This document shows positions 33,339 to 42,410 of a stretch of 64,000 nt of DNA, in pieces; the stretch's first letter is position 1, and each line of letters starts with the position of its first letter. The notes beneath the pieces are model-generated. The model made no database searches, had not been told where the DNA came from, and saw only the letters and a program-made list of their open reading frames with translations. Origin of the DNA: UBA168 sp011055275 (GTDB lineage: Archaea > Thermoproteota > Thermoprotei_A > Marsarchaeales > UBA168); NCBI GenBank assembly GCA_046635845.1, contig JAQQXN010000002.1; one strand, 5' to 3'. Made by a program: the position numbers and the translations under genes.

Positions 33339-34305
33339 GTATTACGCTGGGATTGATGCTGAAAAGCTCTTCATCCCAGATCTTCCCAAGAGGGAATTTG
33401 GATTTCTCAGGCCAGACAAGCGCGAGATGATTAGGCACCTTTCGTTTTATGATGTGAGTTCATTGAAAAGCTACCTTATGTCTATACCGATTTCTCATGT
33501 TTACTCTTCAACAGCAATTTACAGAGATCCAAGCAATAAAGACATGAACGCTAAGGGATGGGAAGGGAGCGATATGGTCTTTGAGTTCGACGCCGATCAC
33601 GTTAAGCAGTTGAAGGATAAGCCGAACGTGAGATCTGGTGTGCTTGATGGGTCAGATTGGTCCCTTATAAAGGACCACACGTGGCGCCTCGTAAACGATT
33701 TTTTACTAGATGACTTCGGTTTTAGCCAAAATGACATATCGATAAACTTCTCCGGAAACAGGGGGTTTCACGTGAGAGTTTCTTCAAAGCCTTACCTGCA
33801 GTTGAGCCAAGAGGGCAGAAGAAGGCTTGCATCTTACATAAACGGGGCGGATTTAGATGTCGACCTAATTTATTCAAAACTAAAGCAGCGCGGGCGCGCG
33901 AAGATAATAGCATTATCTCAGCCAGGGTGGATGAGCAAGGTAGCTAAGGTAATAGGAGATGGTCAAAACTCGGTTGAGGAAGCCATAGATTCAATAGCTC
34001 TTGATATCGATGAGAATGTCTTGCTCGATTTGCATAGGTTGATCAGGCACGTTAATACGCTTCATGCCTCTACGGGAATGATTGTTATGCCAGTAAGGGA
34101 CCTGGAAAGTTTCGTACCTTATGAGGATGCGCTGGTGCCATGCGATGAAGAAGTGCGCGTAAAGTTCGGAGACCTTAGGCCTTACTCCGGCATAAGTGTC
34201 GGTGGTCTTACCCTGTCAGAAGGTCTCAGTGGCAAGGATATGCGCGTTAACAGGAGCGTTGCCGTTTTCCTGGTTTTAAAGGGATTAGCTAAGGGTAATA
34301 ACTGA
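33304..34305 (+). CDS. priS: DNA primase small (catalytic) subunit PriS
   Basis: The 333-residue protein has FEFDADHVKQ (catalytic aspartates, near 94) and FSGNRGFHVRV (SGxRGxH, near 152), the hallmarks of archaeo-eukaryotic primase. A late LHRLIRHVNTLHASTGM supplies further active-site residues. ATG 33304 lies inside priL and gives the conserved start MQEEIVRAHFHEYY. It is followed by a 325-nt gap before the GINS-like gene. Confidence 0.95.
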   Translation: MQEEIVRAHFHEYYAGIDAEKLFIPDLPKREFGFLRPDKREMIRHLSFYDVSSLKSYLMSIPISHVYSSTAIYRDPSNKDMNAKGWEGSDMVFEFDADHVKQLKDKPNVRSGVLDGSDWSLIKDHTWRLVNDFLLDDFGFSQNDISINFSGNRGFHVRVSSKPYLQLSQEGRRRLASYINGADLDVDLIYSKLKQRGRAKIIALSQPGWMSKVAKVIGDGQNSVEEAIDSIALDIDENVLLDLHRLIRHVNTLHASTGMIVMPVRDLESFVPYEDALVPCDEEVRVKFGDLRPYSGISVGGLTLSEGLSGKDMRVNRSVAVFLVLKGLAKGNN

Positions 34306-34630
34306 AAGGTAAAATAATCCCTTAAGGGGCTTGTCAATTCAACGATCGGCATATCTAAGCGTAGCTCATGCAACCTCTGATTACAATCTTCGCAATCGTG
34401 AGCTCGGGTCGGATTAGCCTTATCATCTATTATGCCCATTACGCGGAACGCTGATAACTGCATCAGGACCCTTATTCCGATTAAATCGTAAGTACCGCAT
34501 CAGTAAACCTTGTCGAAGAACTTTGTACTGCATTTAACGAGGGAAAACGGATTATTAGTTCCCTCCTTTTGCAGATTGGTGTGTTCAGCTCTAATCCCAA
34601 TAGGATTAAAAGAAGTAGTCTGGGCTTATT
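34306..34630. other. 325-nt gap between priS and the GINS-like gene
   Basis: No gene is supported here. The minus strand has a weak open frame through 34463 that mostly shadows the priS end; its stretch RAHDCEDCNQRLHEL hints at a coding past but has no recognisable family. A TATA-like AGGATTAAAAG lies about 25 nt before ATG 34631, so the downstream genes may have their own promoter. Confidence 0.5.
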
Positions 34631-35086
34631 ATGGATGACATGGCAGAGCTTGCGTCGTTACTAGAGGCCGAGCTTTCGTCAAATAGCGCCCTGCCGCTCT
34701 CCAAAAGGCAGGCTCAGCTCATAAAGCGGTCCTTAAGGCGCAGCGACTCGAACTACGCTAGGGTACTTAACAAGTTGGCAATTGAAATCGAGAAGACGAG
34801 AGTTGAGAAGATAGTACAGGGATCAGGAGGCGAGCTCACGGAAGACGAATTGAGGCTTTCGAGCGAGGTGGACTCTCTTTTTGGACGCGGCGTTTGGATA
34901 GTTCAGGCGCTCGACGATTTAGCAGCCAACGGCCTGAAGTTTGCCGCGGGAAGCTTAATAGCGCTGGAGGAACAAACTGCACAATCCTTAATAAGTCAGA
35001 GAAAGGTGAAACTAGTAATTAAAATTGGAGATACCGGCAACGATCATGAAGTATTGCCCGAAGTGCAAGACATACACCCCTCATAA
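34631..35086 (+). CDS. Putative GINS subunit (Gins15/Gins51-like)
   Basis: The 151-residue protein is mostly helical (about 1-70, SKRQAQLIKRSLRRSDSNYA) with an acidic middle (ELTEDELRLSSEVDSLF) and no motif I can name with certainty. The call rests mainly on context: archaeal gene-order studies describe a recurrent PCNA, PriS, Gins15, L44e, S27e, aIF2-alpha, Nop10 cluster, and this gene sits exactly where Gins15 is expected. GINS links MCM helicase to the replisome. Its C-terminus overlaps rpl44e by 41 nt, so the last residues may be an unusual extension. Confidence 0.5.
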   Translation: MDDMAELASLLEAELSSNSALPLSKRQAQLIKRSLRRSDSNYARVLNKLAIEIEKTRVEKIVQGSGGELTEDELRLSSEVDSLFGRGVWIVQALDDLAANGLKFAAGSLIALEEQTAQSLISQRKVKLVIKIGDTGNDHEVLPEVQDIHPS

Positions 35087-35303
35087 GGTCAGCATATATA
35101 AAGCTGGGAAGAGAAGTCCGCTGAAAGAGGGAGAAAGAAGGCACGCTAGGCGCCTTAAGGGTTACGGAGGATCAAGGAAGCCGGTTCAGAAGAGGTTTGC
35201 AAAGACAACGAAGAAGGTGGCGTTGAAGCTGGAGTGCACGAAGTGCGGAATGGTCTTGATGACTAAAGGCATTAGATTGAGAAAGGCGGAGGTGGCGCGC
35301 TGA
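35046..35303 (+). CDS. rpl44e: 50S ribosomal protein L44e
   Basis: The 85-residue protein starts MKYCPKCKTYTPHKVSIYKA, has a basic centre and ends with LECTKCGMVLMTKGIRLRKA, giving the two CxxC pairs of a zinc site. ATG 35046 is inside the end of the GINS-like gene; the earlier in-frame codon at 35025 would add seven residues not found in the family. Confidence 0.96.
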   Translation: MKYCPKCKTYTPHKVSIYKAGKRSPLKEGERRHARRLKGYGGSRKPVQKRFAKTTKKVALKLECTKCGMVLMTKGIRLRKAEVAR

Positions 35304-35304
35304 A

Positions 35305-35505
35305 GTGAAGCTTAAGGAACTACCGAAGCCTTCCTCGACTTACATCCGCGTTAAGTGCAGGGATTGTGGGGCTGAAGCGCTGATCTATTCTCACGTGGGT
35401 AGCGTTATAAAGTGCAAGGTCTGCGGGGCAGTATTAGCTGAACCGACTGGTGGAAAGGCCAGGATACTCGCGGAGATAGTTAAGGAGCCAAGCAGCGCGT
35501 CTTGA
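35305..35505 (+). CDS. rps27e: 30S ribosomal protein S27e
   Basis: The 66-residue protein has VKCRDCGAEALIYSHVGSVI then KCKVCGAVLAEPTGGKA, the C4 zinc ribbon of S27e. It starts with GTG one base after rpl44e ends, preserving the archaeal L44e-S27e pair. Confidence 0.96.
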   Translation: MKLKELPKPSSTYIRVKCRDCGAEALIYSHVGSVIKCKVCGAVLAEPTGGKARILAEIVKEPSSAS

Positions 35506-35519
35506 GGTATGGTTTCGCC

Positions 35520-36122
35520 ATGCCGCGCGCTAAAAAGAAGAGATCCCTAGCTAAGGGTCTCCTCGTACCGGGATTTTACATATCTACCATAGAGGAGTTC
35601 TCGGCAAAGAGCGGGGCTTATGAGGATAACGGCGGAGTTTACTCGTCTAAGGTTGGTCTCCCGGAGTATGATAAGATAGATCATTATGTCTCCGTTAAAC
35701 CCTTCAAGGTTTCTGCATCCGAGAGGCTAGTTTTAGGAGCTAGTTACGTTGGGTTAGTCTCAGATGTGCATAAAAACTTCGCGCAGGTGACCATATTTTT
35801 AAAGGACCAGCTTGAAAGGCCATCACCATTTTCCGCGTTGCTTCACGTCTCTAGAGGCGGTGTGAGGCGTGCTAGGACGGCCACCGAGCTCGTGAAACCG
35901 GGAGACGTGGTCGTGGTGAAGCTCATAACTGATTGGGTTCCGCTGCAGGTGTCAATGGAAGGATCTGAGCTTGGCGTGGTAAGGGCGAGCTGTTCTAAGT
36001 GCGGCGGCCCGTTGACGTGGGATCATGACGGTGTCCTCAAATGTCATGCCTGTGGTCACAGGGAAATCAGGAAGGTCTCCGTAGATTACGGAAGGAAGTT
36101 GCATTCCATATTTAGTGGCTAG
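35520..36122 (+). CDS. csl4: Exosome RNA-binding subunit Csl4
   Basis: The 200-residue protein has an N-terminal domain (LVPGFYISTIEEFSAKSGAY), a central S1-like domain (KVSASERLVLGASYVGLVSD) and a C-terminal zinc ribbon CSKCGGPLTWDHDGVLKCHA then CG. Csl4 is an alternative cap of the exosome that also binds DnaG. ATG 35520 is preferred to TTG 35502, which overlaps the S27e stop. It is 10 kb away from the other exosome genes, joined to the replication-ribosome cluster. Confidence 0.93.
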   Translation: MPRAKKKRSLAKGLLVPGFYISTIEEFSAKSGAYEDNGGVYSSKVGLPEYDKIDHYVSVKPFKVSASERLVLGASYVGLVSDVHKNFAQVTIFLKDQLERPSPFSALLHVSRGGVRRARTATELVKPGDVVVVKLITDWVPLQVSMEGSELGVVRASCSKCGGPLTWDHDGVLKCHACGHREIRKVSVDYGRKLHSIFSG

Positions 36123-36247
36123 AAAGCTGCGCGCTTCATGTGGAGAGGTTGGGGTCAGCAAATAGTTAAGGAGCTTAGAAGTTCATTCGTTTGTGCATGT
36201 TTATTGTACTTTCTTGAGAGCTAAGGTTTTTAAGTCGTGAATATATC

Positions 36248-38728
36248 ATGATTAATTTGAAAGGACCTTACAGCAGTTGGAGCTATGGGCTAAAGCGCGT
36301 GCTTGGTTCTCCAGTTGTGGACGTGCTCTTGCTAATCCTAGTGTTCTTCATAGGCCTCGCGGAAAGGCTGGAACCTCTGGCTTACTTGCAAAGTAACGGC
36401 ATACCCATAGGCTTTCCGTGGGCTATCGCGACGCTTGACCCGTTCTTTCACTACCTTGTAACGCTTAGGATAGTTGAGTACGGCCCCTTGTCTTTCTTTA
36501 ACTCGTTATATCCCACGCTTCATTACCCATACTGGAACGATACGACGACGTGGTTCCCTGGAAGAGACGTCACGTCCGACTACATGGTCGGAATAGCGTA
36601 TTTCTCAGCATTTACGTATTGGGTGGCTCGTTTCTTTGACCTGTATCCGTCCGTCGGACAGATCATAGTCTATATGCCTGCCATTCTGGGTGCATTGACC
36701 GTCGTTTTGCTCTACCCATTAGGCAAGGTGCTGTTTAACAGAAAGGTTGGGCTGCTGGCAGCCGTTTTGGGGTTGCTGGCGCCTGCTTTCATTAATAGAA
36801 GCATGGCTGGCCATATAGATGGAGAGCCAATAGATCTCTTCCTATGGGTTGTGGCGCTTACGCTCTTCGTAAAGAGCTACAAGGAGGGCAAGCCCATTTA
36901 CGGCCTAATAGCCGGCCTCATCATAGGCTTTTCTGGCTCGGTTTGGGGTGGGTACCTTTACATAATGAATGGCATAGCGCTATTTGCGGTTGCCATGGTT
37001 TTGTTGGAAAGGATAGACGATGTTAAAGGACAGGTTCTGGTTGCGACCATTGTGCCCTCGGCGGTACTTCCAGCTATGCTGTTGCCCGAAGGTGCCTCGT
37101 GGCTTCGTAGCTTTTCGGCAATAGTCATGCCTGTCCTGGCCGTTTTACTGGTATCTATTTACACGTTATGGGGAAGGTCCCAGAAGGAGAGACTTCATAT
37201 CTTGTCCGTTGGGACGCTGGCCGTTATAGTGGTCAGTTTCGTTATAATGTTTGTGGGAGCGGAAGTCCCGGCACTTTCTCATATATTTCCATCTGGTAGG
37301 CTTGCAACTGTAATAAATCCGTTTGCGGCTTCTGGAATTGAGACGACCGTGGGTGAGCAAGAACTCAGCAGTTGGACCGCTTTTTATCAAGATTACTTGT
37401 TCATGTTGCCATTAATACCGTTTGCTATATATCTTTTGCTGAAGAGCAGAACCGACCTTAACCTCCTGCTGGCTTTGCTGGTTTTGATGGGTATATATGC
37501 GGAAGCATCGATGGTGAGGTTGGATCAACTTCTTGCAATTCCGGCTGTCATAGCAAGCGGTTACGCCCTAGAGCGCTTGCTTGCTAACAGCATGCATTCG
37601 TCGGCGATTAACAACAGGGGATTTGGGGCCACGGTCGTGTTGGGGCTTGTGATCGCTGGAGCAGCCTTTTACTCCGTTAAGCCAGCCTATTACGATGCCT
37701 CGCTTCCACCGATGATCGATACAGGGCTTGGCACCGCATCGCTGGATACCAGTTGGCTTCAGGCATTGGAATGGCTCAAGACGAACACTCCCCAGAACGC
37801 GGTGGTTGCGTCTTGGTGGGATTACGGCTACTGGCTAAACGTGGTAGCTGGTAAGACGACGCTTAACGACGGTGCTACAATAAGCACAGCTAGGATAAGA
37901 CAGGTTGCGGACGCGTTTTTGGGTAACCAGACCGAGGCTTATGACATACTTTACAAACTTGGCGCGCAATATGTGGTTGCTACCGAGGCGTTTGGATTTT
38001 GGACATATAATGGCCAGATATATCCTGGCACCCTTCTCCCCATAGGGATTGGCGACATAGGAAAAAGCACGGCGATGATGACCATAGCGGGTTGGAACAA
38101 CAGCAAGATGTCGCTGTACTTGAATAGTACTTACGTGCAGATAGCCTCTAATTTCGGCTACGATTTTGAGATCCCGATGGGTAATCCATACGTAACGAAC
38201 TACGGAAATCAGGCAGTTGCCAACCTCTCCGACGGTGCCCTCGTCTTCTTCATGAAGAACGACGTGGTTTACCAGACCAAAATAATAAATGCCACTGCCA
38301 TAAGCCAGATCGCGAGCAAGGCCAACGAAAGCAGTACCACGGCATCCGAGTGGATAGCCAATAATCAAAAGTACAACGGCATCTATTGGACGAAGCCCAC
38401 GGAAGTACCTTATTATAACACTTTCTTATACCAAATGCTTATGGATCCCTTTATATATCCTAACCAATTCGTACCATATTACATGAATTATGGTTACATA
38501 GCATCGCTTATGGAGAGCTATGCCTCCTCCTCATCGCAACTGGCCCAATACGCGGTGCTTTACAGCAACCTCCAGAACTACGCCCCGCTAACTAAGTTCC
38601 AGCTCGTTTACGCAGCGCTTCAGCCAAAAGAAGGCGGTTTTGTCTTGGTCGTGGTGTATAAGCTGAACCCTGCGCCGCCACTCAGCAACTTGCCCTTAGA
38701 ACAGGCTCCATTAGTAGATATAGCTTGA
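36248..38728 (+). CDS. aglB: Dolichyl-phosphate oligosaccharyltransferase AglB (STT3)
   Basis: The 826-residue membrane enzyme has about 11-13 transmembrane helices in residues 20-470, an early ATLDPFFHY (first acidic motif), and the catalytic SWWDYGYWLNVVAGKTTLND near 521, the WWDYG motif that binds the acceptor sequon. The soluble C-terminal domain is about 300 residues and rich in Tyr and Asn. It transfers glycans from dolichol phosphate to Asn in N-x-S/T outside the cell, so this organism N-glycosylates surface proteins such as the 18180 product. Confidence 0.95.
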   Translation: MINLKGPYSSWSYGLKRVLGSPVVDVLLLILVFFIGLAERLEPLAYLQSNGIPIGFPWAIATLDPFFHYLVTLRIVEYGPLSFFNSLYPTLHYPYWNDTTTWFPGRDVTSDYMVGIAYFSAFTYWVARFFDLYPSVGQIIVYMPAILGALTVVLLYPLGKVLFNRKVGLLAAVLGLLAPAFINRSMAGHIDGEPIDLFLWVVALTLFVKSYKEGKPIYGLIAGLIIGFSGSVWGGYLYIMNGIALFAVAMVLLERIDDVKGQVLVATIVPSAVLPAMLLPEGASWLRSFSAIVMPVLAVLLVSIYTLWGRSQKERLHILSVGTLAVIVVSFVIMFVGAEVPALSHIFPSGRLATVINPFAASGIETTVGEQELSSWTAFYQDYLFMLPLIPFAIYLLLKSRTDLNLLLALLVLMGIYAEASMVRLDQLLAIPAVIASGYALERLLANSMHSSAINNRGFGATVVLGLVIAGAAFYSVKPAYYDASLPPMIDTGLGTASLDTSWLQALEWLKTNTPQNAVVASWWDYGYWLNVVAGKTTLNDGATISTARIRQVADAFLGNQTEAYDILYKLGAQYVVATEAFGFWTYNGQIYPGTLLPIGIGDIGKSTAMMTIAGWNNSKMSLYLNSTYVQIASNFGYDFEIPMGNPYVTNYGNQAVANLSDGALVFFMKNDVVYQTKIINATAISQIASKANESSTTASEWIANNQKYNGIYWTKPTEVPYYNTFLYQMLMDPFIYPNQFVPYYMNYGYIASLMESYASSSSQLAQYAVLYSNLQNYAPLTKFQLVYAALQPKEGGFVLVVVYKLNPAPPLSNLPLEQAPLVDIA

Positions 38729-38759
38729 AAGCTAACCTTGCTTTTTTTAGTGAGCAATT

Positions 38760-39434
38760 ATGGGAAAGAACCTTTTGGTGTTATCAAACGCATCGCTAGA
38801 GCTAATTCCAAGGGAACTTTGGGGTGGAAAGCAGGTGAGTGCAAGCGCCAGAAAAAGACACAAAAACCCAGGTGAGATGCTTCTAGACGTGTCGCTTCAT
38901 GGATGGGATATGGAGAAGCTGGTGGGCAAGGAGTCGAGAGGAAGGCCCGACATAGTTCATCAATGCCTTTTAGACGTGATCGACTCGCCTGCCCATCTGC
39001 TTGGCCTGCTGGATGTCGTCGTGGAGTTGAGAGGTGAGGGAGGTCTTATGTTTTTTAGACCCGACGTCAGGCTTCCGAGAAATTACGACCAGTTCAAGGG
39101 GCTTATGGAGCAGGTTTTGGTGCATGGCAGAGCGCCTCTTGGTGGCGACCCGCTCATATGGATAGAGCACAGGGATCTGGGAGACTATCTTAAGGAGTTA
39201 GGTTATGAGGTATACGTCATGGAGTCCGAGGGGTCTTTCCTGGACGTTTCATCTATCCCTGCCGAGGGGGCTGCGTATATCGTAGGGGCGTTTCAGGAGG
39301 GTGAAATGCCTAAGAAAACTCTAGCGTTGGGTCACATTTATTCGCTTGGACAGCTCAAGCTTACAGCTAATGCAGTCGTATCGCTCATAAGCTGTTCACT
39401 TTATATGAAGCATTTAGGCCTCTTTTCGCGCTAA
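38760..39434 (+). CDS. nep1: 16S rRNA pseudouridine N1-methyltransferase Nep1 (Emg1)
   Basis: The 224-residue SPOUT protein has ASARKRHKNPGEMLLDVSLH, GKESRGRPDIVHQCLLDVID and a late LGHIYSLGQLKLTANAVVSL that fits the knot. Nep1 methylates a pseudouridine in small-subunit rRNA (m1-Psi, later acp3 in eukaryotes). It lies between aglB (31 nt upstream) and xpf. The RPDIVH motif is diagnostic. Confidence 0.94.
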   Translation: MGKNLLVLSNASLELIPRELWGGKQVSASARKRHKNPGEMLLDVSLHGWDMEKLVGKESRGRPDIVHQCLLDVIDSPAHLLGLLDVVVELRGEGGLMFFRPDVRLPRNYDQFKGLMEQVLVHGRAPLGGDPLIWIEHRDLGDYLKELGYEVYVMESEGSFLDVSSIPAEGAAYIVGAFQEGEMPKKTLALGHIYSLGQLKLTANAVVSLISCSLYMKHLGLFSR

Positions 39435-39488
39435 GGGACGTCTACTGTTGAACGCTAATAGATAAAAGTTTGGTGGGATCGTAGAGTT

Positions 39489-40175
39489 ATGGAAGAGGTC
39501 GTCCAGAAGATAGTCATAGACACGAGGGAGCCAGAGGAAATCGCCGATTTATTGCATGGGGCGGGGATCGGCGTAGAGAAAAGGCAGCTAAGCGTAGGAG
39601 ATTACGTAATAGATAGCGAGACCGCAGTTGAGAGGAAAACGGCCAGCGACTTCGTGCGCTCCCTTTTTGATGGTAGGCTTCTCGATCAGTGCTCGAGGCT
39701 TAGCTCAGCGTACCCTAACGCGCTTTTGATCGTGGAAGGAAATTTTGGAGAAGAAGTCATTTGGAGAGAGAATCCAAGGGCATTTTGGGGAGCTCTAGTC
39801 GCCCTTTACATGGAAAAACGGGTTATCCCCTTCTTCACACCCAGCAAAGAACAGACGGCCAACTTCCTGGTTGTGCTCGCTAAGAGGAGATGGGAGAGGC
39901 GTGAGGTGAAGCTGCAGATCAGGCAAAAGCCTAGGGTGTTATCTTTGAGAGAAAAGCAGCTTTACGTGGTACAGGGGTTGCCCAGCGTTGGAACGGAGCT
40001 GGCAGAGAGGTTGCTTAGGCACTTTGGTTCGGTTCGTTCTGTTATGAAGGCATCTGAAAGTGAGCTCATGGCGGTTGATGGAATTGGAAAGACAAAGGCG
40101 TCCACCATATCCTCCCTGCTTGATGCCCCCTTTGAGGGTTGGTCGTCGGAGCAAAAGAAGTTGTTGGAAGTTTGA
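39489..40175 (+). CDS. xpf: XPF-family nuclease (short archaeal form)
   Basis: The 228-residue protein has an ERCC4 nuclease domain with IVIDTREPEEIADLL, GDYVI and the catalytic AVERKTASDFVRSLFDGRLL (ERKxxxD near 50), followed by tandem helix-hairpin-helix motifs (GLPSVGTELAERLLRHFGSV and DGIGKTKASTIS). It lacks the N-terminal helicase of euryarchaeal Hef, as in Crenarchaeota, where XPF needs PCNA to cut 3'-flaps and stem-loops. The C-terminus (GWSSEQKKLLEV) has no clear PIP box. Confidence 0.93.
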   Translation: MEEVVQKIVIDTREPEEIADLLHGAGIGVEKRQLSVGDYVIDSETAVERKTASDFVRSLFDGRLLDQCSRLSSAYPNALLIVEGNFGEEVIWRENPRAFWGALVALYMEKRVIPFFTPSKEQTANFLVVLAKRRWERREVKLQIRQKPRVLSLREKQLYVVQGLPSVGTELAERLLRHFGSVRSVMKASESELMAVDGIGKTKASTISSLLDAPFEGWSSEQKKLLEV

Positions 40176-40212
40176 GCGCGCTCAGGTTTTTATGCCGGAT
40201 TGAGCTATCCAT

Positions 40213-41100
40213 ATGGCTGTAGCTGAGACAGTAAGGGTAGCGCTGGCACAGATAGGCCCAAAGATGGGTGATGTGAAGGGAAACTTCGAAAAGATAAGGG
40301 CCTATACGGAGAAAGCAATGGCCGCTGGGGCCGACGTAGTTGTTTTCCCAGAGCTTGCAACGGCCGGTTACCTATCGCAGGGCATATTTTTTGACGTTGC
40401 TGAAAAGCTGAACTCTGGCCTCAAGGCACTGGCCGACGTTGCCAACGGTATAAGCGTTGTGCTTGGATTGGTAGAGGAAGACGAAATGGGAATCCTGTAC
40501 AACTCGGCCATGATCCTTAGGAATGGCGAGGTGGTGAAAGGGACATGGCAAGGCAGGAAGGTGAGTTCTTACAGAAAGCTCTATCTTCCGACATATGGAA
40601 TGTTCGAGGAAAGCCGGTGGTTCACTCCTGGGTCAGGCGTTCCGGTCTATGAGCTGGACTCGAAGGCGGGAAGCTTCAAGGGCGCGATCGTCATATGTGA
40701 GGATTATTGGCAGCCCCTTACAGTTAGAATAGCTGCTTTGAGGGGTGCCCAAGTAATTTTTGCCATAGCAAGTTCGCCGAAGACTTTGCAGAAACCAAAG
40801 ATGACCCACTCGCTGCTTGTTGCAAGGGCTATCGAGAACACGTCTTACGTTGTGTTTGTAAATCAAGCCGGAAGCCAAGACATGGTCAATTTCTGGGGGG
40901 GAAGCGAAATAATAGACTTTGAAGGCAATACCGTGGTATCAGCCCCTTTGAGGGAAGAGGCTCTCGTAATCGGAGATGTGGACCTTTACAGGGAGAGAAA
41001 GTACAGGGAGATAAACCCGATGCTAAAGGAGGAAAGGGCGGAGGTGATAGAGGATTACGAAAGCGCCTTCGCCGAAATGAGGAGGAGTTACCAAAGTTGA
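40213..41100 (+). CDS. Nitrilase-superfamily amidohydrolase, probable glutaminase partner of NadE
   Basis: The 295-residue protein has the carbon-nitrogen hydrolase triad: VVVFPELATAGYLS (Glu), SYRKLYLPTYGMFEESRWFT (Lys) and VICEDYWQPL (Cys, near 161). The YLPTYGxFEExRwF block is typical of the glutaminase domain of glutamine-dependent NAD synthetases. Its stop overlaps the TTG of the NadE gene by 4 nt. I infer that it supplies ammonia to NadE as a separate subunit. Confidence 0.82.
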   Translation: MAVAETVRVALAQIGPKMGDVKGNFEKIRAYTEKAMAAGADVVVFPELATAGYLSQGIFFDVAEKLNSGLKALADVANGISVVLGLVEEDEMGILYNSAMILRNGEVVKGTWQGRKVSSYRKLYLPTYGMFEESRWFTPGSGVPVYELDSKAGSFKGAIVICEDYWQPLTVRIAALRGAQVIFAIASSPKTLQKPKMTHSLLVARAIENTSYVVFVNQAGSQDMVNFWGGSEIIDFEGNTVVSAPLREEALVIGDVDLYRERKYREINPMLKEERAEVIEDYESAFAEMRRSYQS

Positions 41101-42026
41101 CCGCAGAAGGAAGACCGCCCGAAGGCGAGGAGTACCCTCTGCCGCCTGAGCTGAGCTTCGATTGGAGGGAGGCTCACGACGATATAGTTAACGAGATAAG
41201 GTGGCACCTAAAGAACACGGGAGCCGACAAGATAGTGATCGGGCTTTCAGGAGGTGTTGACAGTTCCCTCAGCCTTTATCTGGCAGTGAAGTCCGTGGGA
41301 TTGGAAAACGTAATTGCGATGTTCTTGCCGGAAGCCGGTGTTACCCCGGATTATGACGAAGAGGACGCAAAAGCGGTGGCCGGCCTCCTGGGAGTTAAGC
41401 TGATAATTAAGGAGATATCGCCGCTCGTCGAGGCTTTTTCGCAGGCGATCAACGAGCTTCGCGCCAACTCCTTGGCGCTGGCTAACGTCAAGGCACGCAT
41501 AAGGATGATCTTGTTATATGCCGAAGCTAACTTGATTGGGCGGGCTCAGGTATTGGGCACTAGCGATAAGTCCGAGCTCCTGCTTGGATATACCACTAAA
41601 TATGGAGATAGTGGGGCAGATTTCATGCCCATAGGCGACCTGTATAAATCGCAAGTGAGATATATGGCGTCAAAGGTAGGCCTGCCAAAGAGGGTTTGGC
41701 TTAAACCTCCATCTCCTCAACTCATAAAAGGCAAGAGCGCTCAATCCGAGCTTGGGCTACCATACGAGGTTTTGGATAGGCTTCTCTACTATCGCGTCGA
41801 CCAACGGTACCCCGAAGAGAAGATAGCAAAGATCCTTTCTTTGCCCGTTGAGACTGTGAATCGTTACTCGATGATGATCGTTAAGTCGGATCATAAGAGA
41901 AAGGCGCCACCCATAGGAAAGATCGGAGGGGCGACGATCAACATGGATTGGCGCATGCCCATAGAGCGAAGGGTCATTAAGAAACGGGCCTTAATTAGCT
42001 TATTTTGCAGCGGCAAACGCGAATAG
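41097..42026 (+). CDS. nadE: NAD+ synthetase, synthetase domain only
   Basis: The 309-residue protein has IVIGLSGGVDSSLSLYLAVK (the PP-loop SGGVDSS, near 47), VLGTSDKSELLLGYTTKYGD, GDLYKSQV and KPPSPQLIKG, all NadE features. It has no glutaminase domain of its own, unlike long bacterial NadE, and is 4-nt coupled to a nitrilase-family glutaminase. It makes NAD+ from deamido-NAD+. Its 3' end overlaps the convergent small membrane protein gene by 27 nt. Confidence 0.93.
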   Translation: MTAEGRPPEGEEYPLPPELSFDWREAHDDIVNEIRWHLKNTGADKIVIGLSGGVDSSLSLYLAVKSVGLENVIAMFLPEAGVTPDYDEEDAKAVAGLLGVKLIIKEISPLVEAFSQAINELRANSLALANVKARIRMILLYAEANLIGRAQVLGTSDKSELLLGYTTKYGDSGADFMPIGDLYKSQVRYMASKVGLPKRVWLKPPSPQLIKGKSAQSELGLPYEVLDRLLYYRVDQRYPEEKIAKILSLPVETVNRYSMMIVKSDHKRKAPPIGKIGGATINMDWRMPIERRVIKKRALISLFCSGKRE

Positions 42027-42392
42027 CGCTATGAACGATATGAACACGAGCACGACGCCGATGTAAAGCATCTGTTGGTAAAGCTCTGGGTCCTCCACGG
42101 TCGTCGTGGCCCTGTAGACCAAGTAAAATCCTGCTGCGCCCATCATGAGAAGCACCGCTATTATTATTACCTCGGCCCCAACTTGAATGCTGCCGGGATA
42201 TATATAGTATATCTGTCCGGTGCTGGTATATATGACGAACGGGTAGCCATAATAAAGGACGTATATTCCGCCTCCTATCAGGAAGGCTATTGCAAGTATG
42301 GCTATTATGGTCGCCGCATTCCAAAAGTTATCAGAATTATCTGGAGAATACAGGTATTCTATGGCACTCCGCAGCTTATCCCTTATGCTCAT
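42000..42392 (-). CDS. Small three-helix membrane protein, unknown function
   Basis: The 130-residue protein begins MSIRDKLRSAIEYLYSPDNS and has three hydrophobic helices (about 25-48, 63-85 and 103-125). I do not recognise its family. ATG 42392 is chosen because GGTTTTTAAC lies about 24 nt upstream, whereas the frame is open to 42449. It is divergent from nothing and convergent with nadE; CarS is immediately upstream on the same strand. A role in the membrane beside CarS or AglB is only a guess. Confidence 0.75.
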   Translation of the reverse strand: MSIRDKLRSAIEYLYSPDNSDNFWNAATIIAILAIAFLIGGGIYVLYYGYPFVIYTSTGQIYYIYPGSIQVGAEVIIIAVLLMMGAAGFYLVYRATTTVEDPELYQQMLYIGVVLVFISFIALFAFAAAK

Positions 42393-42410
42393 GAGATCTT
42401 TATGGCTATG

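Noticed and set aside
34182..34463. Minus-strand 93-codon open frame after priS
   Set aside because: Half of it is antisense to the conserved priS end, and the remainder has no recognisable domain, start signal or neighbour logic.
37835..38368. Minus-strand 177-codon frame
   Set aside because: Antisense to the aglB catalytic and C-terminal region, which has clear conserved motifs on the plus strand.
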